Assembly: GCA_022560025.1 (NCBI GenBank)
Contig: JAFISE010000104.1
Location: forward strand, 1 to 64,000
Length of the DNA: 64,000 nucleotides
Source of the DNA: Stagonosporopsis chrysanthemi
Taxonomy: Eukaryota; Ascomycota; Dothideomycetes; Pleosporales; Didymellaceae
Reading direction: 5' to 3'
Shown here: piece by piece, positions 44,615-55,572 of the stretch
Numbering within the stretch: position 1 is the stretch's first letter
How the letters are laid out: the number at the start of each line of letters is the position of its first letter
Notes under the pieces: model-generated
What the model saw: only the letters and a program-made list of their open reading frames with translations
The model's database searches: none
What the model was told of the DNA's origin: nothing
Made by a program: the position numbers and the translations under genes

Positions 44615-47600
44615 ATGGCGACCGCCGGGCGCAGGCGAAGCATCACGGCGTCGCTGGGGCGCTCGAGCCGGGAGCAGTCGCTCGCAGCGCCCTCGGCCAC
44701 GGCCCTCTCCAAGAGCGCCAGCTCGTCGGCGCTGTCGGTGGGCAGCGACGGGCCGGGCGACGCGCACGACGGCGCGCTCGACCGCCTGCGCAGCCGCAAC
44801 TCGGACGACGGCCGCAGCGACAGCTCGTCGACGCACCGCCAGCGACGCCTGTCCGGCCTGTTCAAGCGCAAGAAGCGCGTCCCGGACGGCGGCAGCAGCG
44901 ACGACGCCGCCGCCCAGCGCGAGCCCGCCGGCGCAGACGGCGCAGACAGTGCGGCTGGCCCCGCCGACAGGCCGCGCCCGGGCGCCGCGCCGCGAAACCA
45001 CAGCGACGACTCGCTGGGCCTGCACAAGAGCGTCGCCAGCAGCCTGCTCACCGAAGACTCGGACGCCGACGCCGACGCTGCAGCGTAAGTCGTGTCCCCT
45101 CGTACCCCGTCGTACCCCGTCGTACCCCGTCGTATTCCCTCGTATCCCGCCCAACCCCGTCAAACCCCGTCACGCTTGCCCCTCGGAGCCCGCTGCCCCT
45201 GTGTTGCAAAATTAGCCGTCCGCGCATGGCCCGCGTGTCAGAGTCGCTGGCGCCGCATTCCATCTCACGGCCTGGCCGCCTTGCCTGCCCTGTCTGTGCG
45301 ACGCAGCCCTGGCCTCCGCCTTCCCCACCGCAGCATCACCGCCGCCGCCGTATTGCTGTACGCGCATCGCTCGTGCGCCCTGTGTTTTTTTCTATGCCCC
45401 CCCCCATGTTTCTGCCTCGTCGTTCGTGATATCCGCGCGTGCTCTTTTCTTTGCTTCTCCATTGTTTCGACGCTGCCTCCACTTAGACCACCGTTGCGTC
45501 CCGACTAACCGACCAGTAGCTCACCAGTGCGCCGCCCTGCCATATCACCGCACCACTCCCACGCCGGCCTGCTGACCCTCTCCTCGCCCCTGATCGCCTC
45601 CGAGACGATAGACTCGCTCGACTCGGCCACCACTGCCACCACTGCCACCGATGCCACCCTCGTCGACTCGCTGACCTCGATCGAAGACGGCCCCGCCAGG
45701 CCCCTCAGCGCCCTCGACACCACGCCGAACAAGCGTGGAGTCTCGCCAGTCGGCAAGCTGAAGGAGGCCTTCAACCCCACCCGCCGCGCAACCTCTCCTC
45801 GCCCCGGAGCCGACACGGACAGCGTCAAGGCAGGCACCAGCGCTGGAGGAATCGGCTCGCTTTTTGGAGGCAAGAGGAAGGAACAGAGAATCCTGGACCA
45901 CCCCGTTACTGCTTCTCCACCGCAGATCCACACCGGGTCCGACACGCAATCGGCGTCCTCGCTGCGGTCGTTTGCTCCAAAGCTCATCGTCACCCAGCTC
46001 CCTGCGACACCCCCGAACACGGTCGACCCCCCGACCACCTTTGTTACCCCGCCCACGCCTGTGGACGGCCCTGTCCGCTCGCCTACAGAGTCTATACACT
46101 CCAAGAGCGCGAGCAAGCACAGTCCCTCCCAGTCGAATCCCAACGTAGTCGTCTCCCCTTCGGGGAACATGATATCGCACAGACGCGTGCGCTCAACCTC
46201 AAACGCCCCAAGCAAGCTTTCCAATTACATCTCAGCACCTCTCACGCCTCACCTCGAGGAAGCAAAGACCCCCGGTGGGACCGCTGTACCCAATTCGCAG
46301 GCGCCAAACACGGGTTTCTTCTCATCCGTCTTCTCAGCTGCACAGAACGCCGCCAATCAATTCAGCAATACCATCACCCAAACCACAGCCCCCAAGAATA
46401 AGGCAGAGAAGCCGCAACCAAAGGAAGCAGACAACGCTCCAGACGGTGGAGAAGAAGTAATTGGACCTGCAAACGTTGAGGCAACCACCGAGGGAGCCGA
46501 GAAGCCCAGGCCAGCCATCGAGACTATAGGATCTGGAAACCTTAGCTTAGCACAACTTGGCATAGCAGAGAGTAACGACGTCAGCCCCATGTCTTCCGCG
46601 ACCAACATCACCATCAAGGCCGATGAAGCCTCTGCAAAGGTGGAGGACGCGGCAGCTGCGGACGCCGTGTCCGCTGCGTATGCGGCCAAACCACCTTCGG
46701 TCAACAGTGACCGTCCGCGCTCGCTAACTGTCGACAATGGTGGACCTGGTGCTGCGTCACCCAAAAGGGAAGGCGATATCACAGATTCTCCAGCTAGGCA
46801 AGGAAGCATTCGCAGCCGTATCAGCGGTGGGAGAAGAAGAAGACACAGGGGTAGCTCAGCTGCCACTGGCAACACAATCGCTGCTGCGGTTGGAGCTAGC
46901 GCCTCAACACTGGCTCCCGCGGCTGCATTACAGGGTCACCGACTGAACGGCACTGGGTTTGCCGTTGCGCCACCCAAACGTAACAAGGACTTCCACAGTC
47001 TCTTCAAGAGCGTACCGGAAGATGACTACTTGATTGAAGACTACAGTGCAGCGCTCCAGAAGGAAATTCTGCTTCATGGTCGATTATACGTCAGTGAGGG
47101 CCACCTCTGCTTCTCCAGTAACATTCTGGGTTGGGTCACAAATCTCGTCATTAGCTTTGACGAGGTTGTTTCTGTCGAGAAAAAGTCAACTGCGGTGCTC
47201 TTCCCCAACGCTATCGTTATTCAGACCCTCCACGCTCGCAACGTATTCGCATCTTTCCTGGCCCGCGACTCTACCTACGACTTGATCATTGGCATCTGGA
47301 AGATCTCGCACCCCAATTTGAAGTCTTCGCTAAATGGCGTAACAATCGATGGGTCTGCCGGTACTGGCGACAAGACCGAAAAGGCCGAATCCGTTGGCAG
47401 TGATATTGGCACCAGCGAATCTGACGACGAGGTCTACGACGAGGATGCAGATGATGACGATGGGGTGGGCAGCTTCACCGAAGCCGGCGAAGGCAGTGTA
47501 GCCGGCAGCGACATTGGTTCTTCGGGCGGTGACGCACCAGCAACACGCAAAGTCAGCGCTGCTGTTGCCCAAGCCGTGGGTAGTGGCGGACAGACCGCCG

Positions 47601-48852
47601 AGGCGGCAAAAACTGCCACGAATGGTGCCGCAGCAGCCTCAAATGACTTCCCCGGCTCCGCAACGCATGCGCCTTCGGATTGTGCCGATGGTGACAAGCA
47701 CTATGACAAGCTGTTGATCGACACAACTATCCCGGCGCCCCTAGGCAAAGTCTACAGTCTGATGTTCGGACCTGGTGCCGACGTGTTCATGCGGAAATGG
47801 TTGATCGAAGACCAGAAGTCGATAGATCTGCAGATGGAGCACGACAAGGACGGCTTGGGCGAGAAGAAGACCACATTCAGCTTCGCATACACCAAACCGC
47901 TTTCCGCGCCCGTTGGGCCAAAGCAGACAAGGTGCAACATCGAGATGACACTCGAGCAGTATGACCTGGAAAGAGCTGTCAGTGTGAACTGCAGCACACA
48001 AACGCCTGACGTGCCGAGCGGCAACATCTTCCTCACAAAAACAAGATACTGCTTGATGTGGGGCCCAGGCAATAGCACGCGGCTGATCATGACCTTCACG
48101 GTTGAGTGGAGCGGCAAGAGCTGGCTGAGAGGTGCGTACTTGTCAAACCCAACACACCTCAACCAACGTGCTAACACGAACCAGGACCTATTGAGAAAGG
48201 CGCCAACGACGGCCAGATGTCCTACGCCACCTCCCTTACAGCCGCACTGCGCACCGCCGTCGCCTCGAGAATCAGCTCCGGTCCCAAAACCCCCGGCCGT
48301 AATGGAAAGTCTAAGAAGCGCTCCAGAACCGCCGCGCTGGAGGAAGCCCCCATCATCGCCGCGCCCGCCGCTCCACAGCCAAAGCAAAGCAACTGGGGTC
48401 TCCTCGAGCCCATTCGCCCCCTGGTGCCCTTCGCCGACACGCTAGAATCCCTCTTCACGCCACAGATCATCATCGCCGTCCTCGCCGGCCTGCTGCTCTA
48501 CACGCACTTCTTCCGCGGCGGCGCGCCGCCCGCCTCGGGCCCGCACGCCTGGTCCACGGCACAGCGCCACGTCGCGTACGACGAGATCTGGCGGCATGAG
48601 GAGAGCGAGCTGTGGAAGTGGCTCGAGCAGCGCGTCGCGATTGAGCGCGTCCAGCACGAAGCGGGCGGCAGGTTGTTTGTCCCCGATGAGCAGCAGCAGC
48701 AGCGTGTCGAGCCCAGGGACATGAAGGAGCGCGAGATCGATGAGGCGATTCGCATCACCGAGTTGAGGCTCAAGGAGATGAAGGACCAGGTTGAGAGGGA
48801 GAGGGTCAAGGCCGGCAGGGGCGCGAGCAGTATGAAGGAGAAGGCTGCGTAG
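44615..48852 (+). CDS. LAM-family sterol transfer protein (GRAM, VASt, C-terminal membrane anchor)
   Basis: Predicted ER-anchored protein that moves sterol at membrane contact sites. Exons 44615-45084, 45517-48131, 48185-48852 (introns 432 and 53 nt), 1250 residues. Long Ser/Ala-rich N-terminus. GRAM domain at about 645-755 (FHSLFKSVPEDDYLIEDYSA, GRLYVSEGHLCFSSNILGWV, IWKISHP). An acidic linker (about 775-800). VASt domain at about 885-1030 (LLIDTTIPAPLGKVYSLMFG, EMTLEQYDLERAVSVNCSTQ, TRYCLMWGPGNSTRLIMTF). A basic stretch (KTPGRNGKSKKRSR), then a membrane segment near 1122-1138 (IIIAVLAGLLLYTHFF) and a C-terminal helical tail. No BAR/PH region is seen, so it is closer to the shorter yeast Lam types than to Sip3-like ones; exact orthology is not assigned. 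The first intron is unusually long and holds a decamer repeat. Confidence 0.92.
45091..45170 (+). repeat. Decamer tandem repeat CGTACCCCGT inside an intron
   Basis: Eight 10-bp units in exact register within the first intron of the LAM-type gene, starting six bases after the donor. Three are perfect CGTACCCCGT; the others vary at one to five positions (for example CGTATTCCCT, CAAACCCCGT). Confidence 0.85.
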
Positions 48853-49522
48853 CGGCTCCTCGTCCCGTCCACAAGCCCGAGGGAAGAGAAGAAGAAAATC
48901 GGTCTCGTGTTGTGTTGAGCCAAGTCGGGTCGGGTCGAGTCGAGTCTGTACATTACGCATGGCCACGGCGTTTTGCTTAGCCCCCCCCCCCCCTCCTCCC
49001 CTCCATTTCTTTCCTTTTCCTTTTCCCATTTCTATCCCGCTCCGTTCCGTTCCGTTTCGTTTTTGTTTCTCTGTCCCCTTTGTCCCCCCTTCCCTTGCGT
49101 CGTCGCTTCCTTTACCCATCCATCCATCTACTACCTATACTGTCTTGTCTCATCTCCCCCCCCCCCCCATCTCTCGTTGGGAGTGGGGAACAGGGTTCAG
49201 TCACTTCACCAAGCGCTGCTTCGCGCTGCCATTTTGTACATACATAGCCACCCACCACCACCCGCGCAACCCTCCTTATTGTCTCGTTCTTTTAGCGTCG
49301 TTTGGTAGATTAGAGTAACAGTCGAGGGGGGAGCGGAATATACATGTTGTATTACTCACTATTACTACTACTGCTCGCGTTGTTGACTTGGCTTTCTCGA
49401 GATCTGTACGTCAGTGAGGATGGGACTGCGGCCGGGTTGGTCACGAAAGAGGCGCGGTGGTGGAGATGCTAGCAGCCTTATGGTGAGGCACGAATTGCTC
49501 TCTTTCTCTATGCAGGTAGACA
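48853..49522. other. Convergent 3' region, pyrimidine-rich
   Basis: Between convergent genes. Contains C-runs (about 48981-48992, 49158-49168) and long C/T-rich tracts. No gene seen. Confidence 0.6.
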
Positions 49523-51222
49523 CTATATAAACGTCCTACTCCCCTGCTGCACCATGCTCTGCACGGCCTTGAACGGCTCCAGCGGCACGGGACTCTCCTG
49601 ATACAAGCCCGGCACCCGCGCCACGACGTAGACCTTGGCGCACCACTCGGCCTTGGGCTGCATGCCCGGCGCGCTCTCGTAGAACTTGCGCGCCACCACC
49701 AGCGGCGTCAGGCTGCCAAACTTGGCCGTGTACCCCGTCTGCGGCCGGCAGTGGAACGGGATGCTCATGCAGATGCTGTCTGCGTAGCCGCTCAGCTGGC
49801 GGCCCCACATCATCAGCTGCTTGGGCTCGAGCTGGCGGTGCGCCCGCAGCAGCCGGAATGTGTTGGACTGCATAATCAGCATGCTCATCCAGTAGATCAT
49901 GTAGCAGATGCCGGCGCCGAAGTAGTGGAAGTTGAACACGGGGTCGAAGACGCGGTCCGCGCAGATATCTTCCAGGAAGGCTTCCATGGAGGCGATGTCG
50001 ACTTTGTCGTAGCGGGGCCCGTATCTTTCAAAGTCGGAGAGCCATTCGAAGGCGCGGTTGGCTAGCTTTTGCGAGTCCTCGATGATGGAGTCGAGTTCTG
50101 TAGGGGCGCAGTCCGGGGTGCCGATTTTGTCGGTCCGCTCGAGGAGCCGGGGAATGCATATGCAGATGTCGTTCAGTGCGACATACGGATCTGTCTTTGC
50201 GGCGCGCGCGGTCACGCCGAGCCATTCGGGACTGTCAAGTAACGAGGCTTTCCGCATGTGGTAGCCGATACTCAGCTATAGGTGATCAGTAGTGAACGGC
50301 CTATGGAGGCTTGAGGTACACACCGAGTTATATCGAATTGCGTGGAAGATTTGGAGGCTCAACCTAGTCGTGAAGGATGCCGGGCCACGCTGTTTGACCA
50401 GGTGTAGCAGGCCCTGTACGTGGTAAAAGAAGCCATGTCCTTGAGTAACGCCCACAAACACCAGCACTGAGTGTAAGCATATGATTACATAGAGAGAAAG
50501 CTTTGCTACATACCTCATACAGAGTCAACATGTAAGTTGAAAGCAGGGTTTCATCCTTCAGCGCCAACACCGGGTCTTGAATTGCCTTCAGCATCTGGCT
50601 TAACGCCTTGCCATACATCGACCGAGACCGATTGACTAACGCACGGTCACGATCATTGACAGCCAGCTGTGCAGCAGATAATGCGTCAATTGCAGCTAGG
50701 AGCACGTGGCTGTTCGCAGGCATGGTCGGGAGCGCAAGCATCAAGGCTGATGGAGGCGGCAAAGCTGGTCCATCGGCTCTTGGTAGGTACAGTCGAATGA
50801 ATGTGCCCAGGTGCTGGATCCGATCGACCGCTATTACGCTGACCTGCTTCGGCACTTGTGGCTCGTCAGGCGTTTGCTCCTGATGGACAACCAGAGTCCC
50901 ATACGAGTTGTTCCGCGATGGGGTGGCTGAAGTTTGGGCCGACACTGGTGGCGCCTGGTATGCATATCGATAGCGGTCCTCGTCCTCTTTGATCAACTGC
51001 GGCCGCTCCGTTTCTGTGTCGAATTGGTGGAGAATGAACGATTGCGCGGGCCTGTAGCCCGGACATTTTGTGCCTCTTCGTACACAAGTATTGCACTCGG
51101 GTTTGGTTTCGTCGCAACGGACTTTCCGCTGCAGAACAACTCAACTGCTGCTCGTGTGATAGGTAACGTCGAGCCTAGCGTACCTTCCTGCACTCAAAGC
51201 ACCCTGCGGATCTCTTCGGCAT
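49523..51222 (-). CDS. Zn2Cys6 fungal-specific transcription factor
   Basis: Minus-strand exons 51222-51184, 51128-50510, 50466-50324, 50275-49523 (introns 55, 43 and 48 nt), 517 residues. The N-terminal zinc cluster is CFECRKRKVRC...CNTCVRRGTKC, with the first intron falling between its second and third cysteines. The middle follows the fungal-specific regulatory domain pattern (QHLGTFIRLYLPRADGPA, KDETLLSTYMLTLYEV, GVTQGHGFFYHVQGLLHLVK, ASLLDSPEWLG). For the third junction the usual donor GTATGT gives a wrong frame; the downstream GTAGCA donor restores it, giving YEVLLVFVG. The target is unknown. Nothing adjacent suggests a cluster-specific regulator. Confidence 0.88.
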
Positions 51223-53820
51223 TGCTGCACAGTGCGCAAAGCGGCGTTCGCATAAGTGTTGTAGGTTGAAAATCTGTTAGGTCGATGCTGATACGACTGT
51301 AGATAGAATTGTGGGGGACGCAAGCTGTCTTTGCGCAAGTCGAGATTGGGAACGGCGGGGGCTAAGGAGGGGTGACAGGGGCTAAGCTTCTCGTATCCTT
51401 CATAGCAGCGACCAATCGATCGGGGCAACCTTCGAGGTATGATTACTGAGACTATGCAGCCTTGTCCTGTTCAGCTTATGATGAGAGGACGGAATCCCGA
51501 GGGGGATAGGCAGGTTTCGATAGTTGCAAGCCCGTATAGACCTCGGCTCCTCGTGCGAGTTGTTGTTTCTTTGGTACAGCTCTGTTGCCATGACGGAATA
51601 GACGATGTGGGGTCCTGCAATACCTCGCGGCTAGCAGATCGACTGGTGGGGTTATGCGGTGTCCGCGGTGCCTGCAATGCTGTTGCGAAAGGATAGTATG
51701 GCATAGTCACTTGACAGAGACAGGGAGTGACAAGAGAAAGGAGCACAGAGAAAATGAAGACTGCCGCATCATATATGCACAGCATTAGACTGGTGATGTC
51801 GGCATTGTGATTGAGAGGCTTGAGTCACTGGGAGTACTGTTTACCTTCAAGTTAGCAGAGACTCAAACATGATTCATGGGAGGCGCGACAAGTAGACTTA
51901 TATATCCGGGCCATAATTCCCGCGAGCATCATCTCTGATCCTCTGCCACGTGATGCTTCCCACTACAGCAAAGTTCTGCGAATATGCGACCAGTAAGCGA
52001 GCACGTTGCCAATACGATTGTGGAGTCTTACAAGGCCTTCACCCATTGGTCATTGCTCTCATTCGCACCGACTGATCTTCTATGGCTTGTCACCGAAGAT
52101 TGTCATTTAGGAGATGGCAACGCTTAATCCGACGTCCTGACACGAGTGCTGCCGTCATGTCGTCACGATATCAGTGAGAACCCCAGAAGAGGTTATCTCC
52201 TGGTATCCTTTCTCTACAGCAGCTGTAGAGGCTCCTGCCGATTTGTTTCAAACTCAGTATGCGGCGTGGAGATTGTTTCCGGCTTGCGGACCTATGCGCC
52301 ATACACAGGCTTAACGTCTGTCCAGAATTTCGAGTGTTAGTCAAGCATTCAAGGGAGTTTGCTAAAGTAGAGAGCCTCCTGCTGGCTCTGTTAATGCAAT
52401 GCAGCCAACTGGATAATCTGCTTTACGTCGCTTTAGGCGACCAACATTGTCAAAAGGGTACAACAAGCTTTGGCTGAGAGCTATTGATGTTTCAAGTCAC
52501 TTGAACCCAGTTCGCCAAATTTTATGGGCTTCAGTTTGGTGTGTAGCACAGGTTCGTGAAGAATTTACTATGGCGAACACGCAGTAAGAAAATGTCAAGC
52601 TGTGCTGCGAAAGAGTTCGAGGATAGTGATGACGGCTTGAGATACTATCAAGACTCGCGCTCCGGCACTACATACATCCACACGAAGAGCGCGATGCGGT
52701 CGTCAATCTGCAACGGGCCAAAATATTCCTGTTGGTTGGAAGTCAGTGCTGGGTGCACCTTTATGAAAGTGAAAAGACTTCCAACAGCGGTAGCATTGGA
52801 TCATCATCACATGTCAGTGGTCATCATTTGCATATCGTGTGCACCGTATCGAGCTCCCCTCAACACATCGTTCACTAGCGACTAGAGATCGTAAAAAACT
52901 CCGGGAAAAAAAACACATCGGATCGAGGACTGACTCGCACGCCCAATTCGGCCAAGCCTTGTCCAAATATGGGTGGTTTTGCTAATCACTGACCAAGCTT
53001 CGCTGGCATATCCACAATCCGCACAGTCGACACCTTGGCACCTCTATGTCGTGTGCGCCGCACATCGACACACTACAGTGCTTGCAAACGCCAGTCTTGC
53101 GTCACGACGAGCCGCACACTCCACGGGACGACAGCCAGCATGAAACATCCTTCCCATCCAAGGCCAAATCAATAAAGCGCATACCACGCCCAAGCCGCTA
53201 CCCTGATGCTTACTTACAGTAGGCTCCACACTCGCGTCGCCGTGATCCGCGTTCCCGTAGCATAACCCTTGCTCTAAGCCTAAAGCATGCACACTACCCT
53301 GTGCGCTGCCAAACCAAAGGCGCCGCAAAGCGCAACTCTCGCTGCGCCTTCCCCTTCTCCAGCACTAGGCGTGTCGACCACTCGTCGCACTCGGTCGAGA
53401 ACGCGCTGTGAAGCCAAAACGCCGGGGCCGGGATAGGCTGCGATCGATGACGTCGGACATCCGCGGAAGGCCGGAGCTAAAACTACCCTTGTGCTGAGAT
53501 TGGTCAGCCTGGGGTTTGTGTGTAGCATTTCGTAAATTCTCCAGTGCTTATTCGACCAAGGGCCTGGTTTTTAGGATAGCATTTTGGTAGCCTGGGCGAA
53601 TCGTCGTGTCGCGTCGGCGAAGCACGGCCATTGCTTGCAAGTCTCTCTGGGTCACGTCAGGTCTTACTCTGGGAGCGCGCGGATGGTTCATATCGTCGCT
53701 GGGCGCCCTTGCTTGCGTTTGTTCTCACTACCTTTGCGCCGTGCCCAACCTTCTGATAACCCTCCTCTTGAATCCGATTTGATCTTTGCTGATCAGCGTG
53801 CGACCCTGTGAGATTTGGAT
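51223..53820. other. Interval of 2.6 kb without a recognised gene
   Basis: I read all frames here and found only short, motif-free open frames. The left end should contain the promoter of the Zn2Cys6 gene, the right end that of the membrane protein. Confidence 0.5.
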
Positions 53821-54604
53821 ATGGAGTTGTCGAGAGAGCAGGCACAGACGAGGTGTGTTTCCGCCGGCTTCCGGAGTGCGCAAACCGCGTCTTGCAGCGT
53901 CAAATCGCGAAATTGAAGGGGAAGATAGGTTTTCTGACTGCGAGTAGATTCTTGGCGATTGTTCTGCCTGCCCTTACGCTCTCGACGCATTTGCTGCTCT
54001 CGCTGTCTTTTGCACTACCAGGGGATGACCGATGGGCCTTTTGGTCGCTGATGTATAATGGACTGGCTGCAGTCGTGAGCGTGCTGGGACTAGTAGGCGC
54101 AGTGAGGGTAAGCAATCTCGTACAGCGCTGACACGCGCTTCACAAAATGCTTGGGCAGGACCGGCTGTCTTGAATTTGTCTACTGACACGCATCTATAGT
54201 TAATGCCCAAGCTCGTGTCAGCTTACACTCTAGTCCACGCCACTACATTGTCCTTCATCACGCTCGCCCTCCTGAACACTCTCCTCCCGTTCGATCTCCG
54301 TTACATAAATCCGGTGATCCCGAGCTGGCGGATAGACGAGAGAGCGATATGCCGAGACATTGATGCCGGGTTCGGCTGGGATGAAGACTGGTTCTTAGAG
54401 TGCTCGCGGAGCTTTGGACTGGTACAAGTCGGCGTTGCTTGCGGTGGTCTGGTGCTCATGATCGCGCAGTGGTGGGCACTGGTCACCGTAAGAAGCTGGA
54501 GCACAGAGTTAAAGGACCTGCGATCGAGTAGAGGAGATATTGAAAAAGGAAGCTACACAGCGGAAGACACCGGCTTTGCGGTCGGAGAGAAGCAAAAATA
54601 CTAG
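53821..54604 (+). CDS. Small four-span membrane protein, unknown function
   Basis: Exons 53821-53852, 53948-54107, 54200-54604 (introns 95 and 92 nt), 198 residues. The first intron (AG|GTGTGT, branch CTGAC, acceptor TAG) is inferred because the downstream frame has no ATG start of its own, and this junction gives MELSREQAQT followed by RFLAIVLPALTL in frame. Four hydrophobic segments: FLAIVLPALTLSTHLLLSLS, FWSLMYNGLAAVVSVLGLVG, LVSAYTLVHATTLSFITLAL and LVQVGVACGGLVLMIAQWWA. Between the last two is a polar loop with two Cys (RAICRDIDAGFGWDEDWF, LECS). The short tail is hydrophilic. The layout is like MARVEL or tetraspan proteins, but no motif proves it. Confidence 0.75.
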
Positions 54605-54867
54605 GAGAAAGACGACCTGTAACGTAACGGCCACATGACTCTATTACCACGGCTCTCACTATGTGGAATGACAGTTTCTGAAGTAATGGAATACCGATCT
54701 ATGATATCTCTTGAGTCTTAGGCAGAAAGGTACCGGGAACGGTACTTGTAGGGCGGCTCATAACCGTACAGGTCTTGGCCCCGTCAAGACCGCATGTTGC
54801 CTCTTGAGAGGAGTGCCGCACTCGCATATGGATAACTGGTTTTAGCTCGGTGGCTGCTAAGCTCCCG

Positions 54868-55572
54868 TTAGTGTCTGGCGCGGTCCCGGGTTCTTAATAA
54901 CCTTGAGTACATACCTGGCTCCGAGCACGTCTCTCGAACGAACAACTTATCCCCTACAGGTGCATGCGGTCCTACCACACTGCTGGCAGCAGTTCTTCTG
55001 TAGAAGACAAACGTCCTACACTCAACGTTATTGTTCAGGTACCGAGTGTATGCTGTCACGGCTCTGACTGAGCAGCTGTCACACTTGCAATCACACTTCG
55101 ACCACGACTGAACAGCGCCACAGTGCATACACATCTCTTCCATGCTGTCGATCCATTCATTTCTTCCCCCCGGTTCGGTGTGGACAATCCGTGTCAGACG
55201 GCCAACGTGCCAAGCACAGAGCCTTTGCGGCAGCTCGACGACCTGGGCCTGCTCAACGCCAGTGGACAACGACAACGGTGCGCATGCTGGGCTGCTCGAA
55301 GACCTGAAGTTCTTCATAGGATACACTGCTTTACATAAAAGACATCGCTGATGAGTCGGATTTAGAGTCGGCTTTGCGAGGTAGCCGCGGACCGCGAGGC
55401 GAGCACAGCGCGACAGCGTTTGCTTTCGCAATAAAGTCGCCAGAGGCAGGGAGTAATTTAACACTCGATGTGTGAACTTGAGAGCCAGTATGCCGTCCGC
55501 TGGTAGATAGTTGGCAATCTCTAGAATCAACTCTGGAGGAAGGTTTAGTAGCGAGAGGGTCGTCAAGGTCAT
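54868..55572 (-). CDS. F-box protein with Cys-rich C-terminal half
   Basis: Single-exon gene, 234 residues. The N-terminal F-box (SLLNLPPELILEIANYLPAD, then ILALKFTHRVLN) should bind Skp1 and link targets to an SCF ubiquitin ligase. The rest carries paired cysteines (CLLCKAVYP, and CMHCGAVQSWSKCDCKCDSC) typical of fungal F-box proteins of this size; these may bind zinc and form the substrate-binding part. Substrate unknown. Confidence 0.85.
   Translation of the reverse strand: MTLTTLSLLNLPPELILEIANYLPADGILALKFTHRVLNYSLPLATLLRKQTLSRCARLAVRGYLAKPTLNPTHQRCLLCKAVYPMKNFRSSSSPACAPLSLSTGVEQAQVVELPQRLCAWHVGRLTRIVHTEPGGRNEWIDSMEEMCMHCGAVQSWSKCDCKCDSCSVRAVTAYTRYLNNNVECRTFVFYRRTAASSVVGPHAPVGDKLFVRETCSEPGMYSRLLRTRDRARH

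Noticed and set aside
44044..45051. 335-codon minus-strand frame across the divergent promoter
   Set aside because: Overlaps the first exons of both flanking genes, is Arg/Ser/Ala-rich GC shadow, and lacks any motif.
50464..50513. Frameshift in the Zn2Cys6 regulator at 50.5 kb
   Set aside because: The frame change disappears if the donor GTAGCA at 50509 is used instead of GTATGT at 50513.
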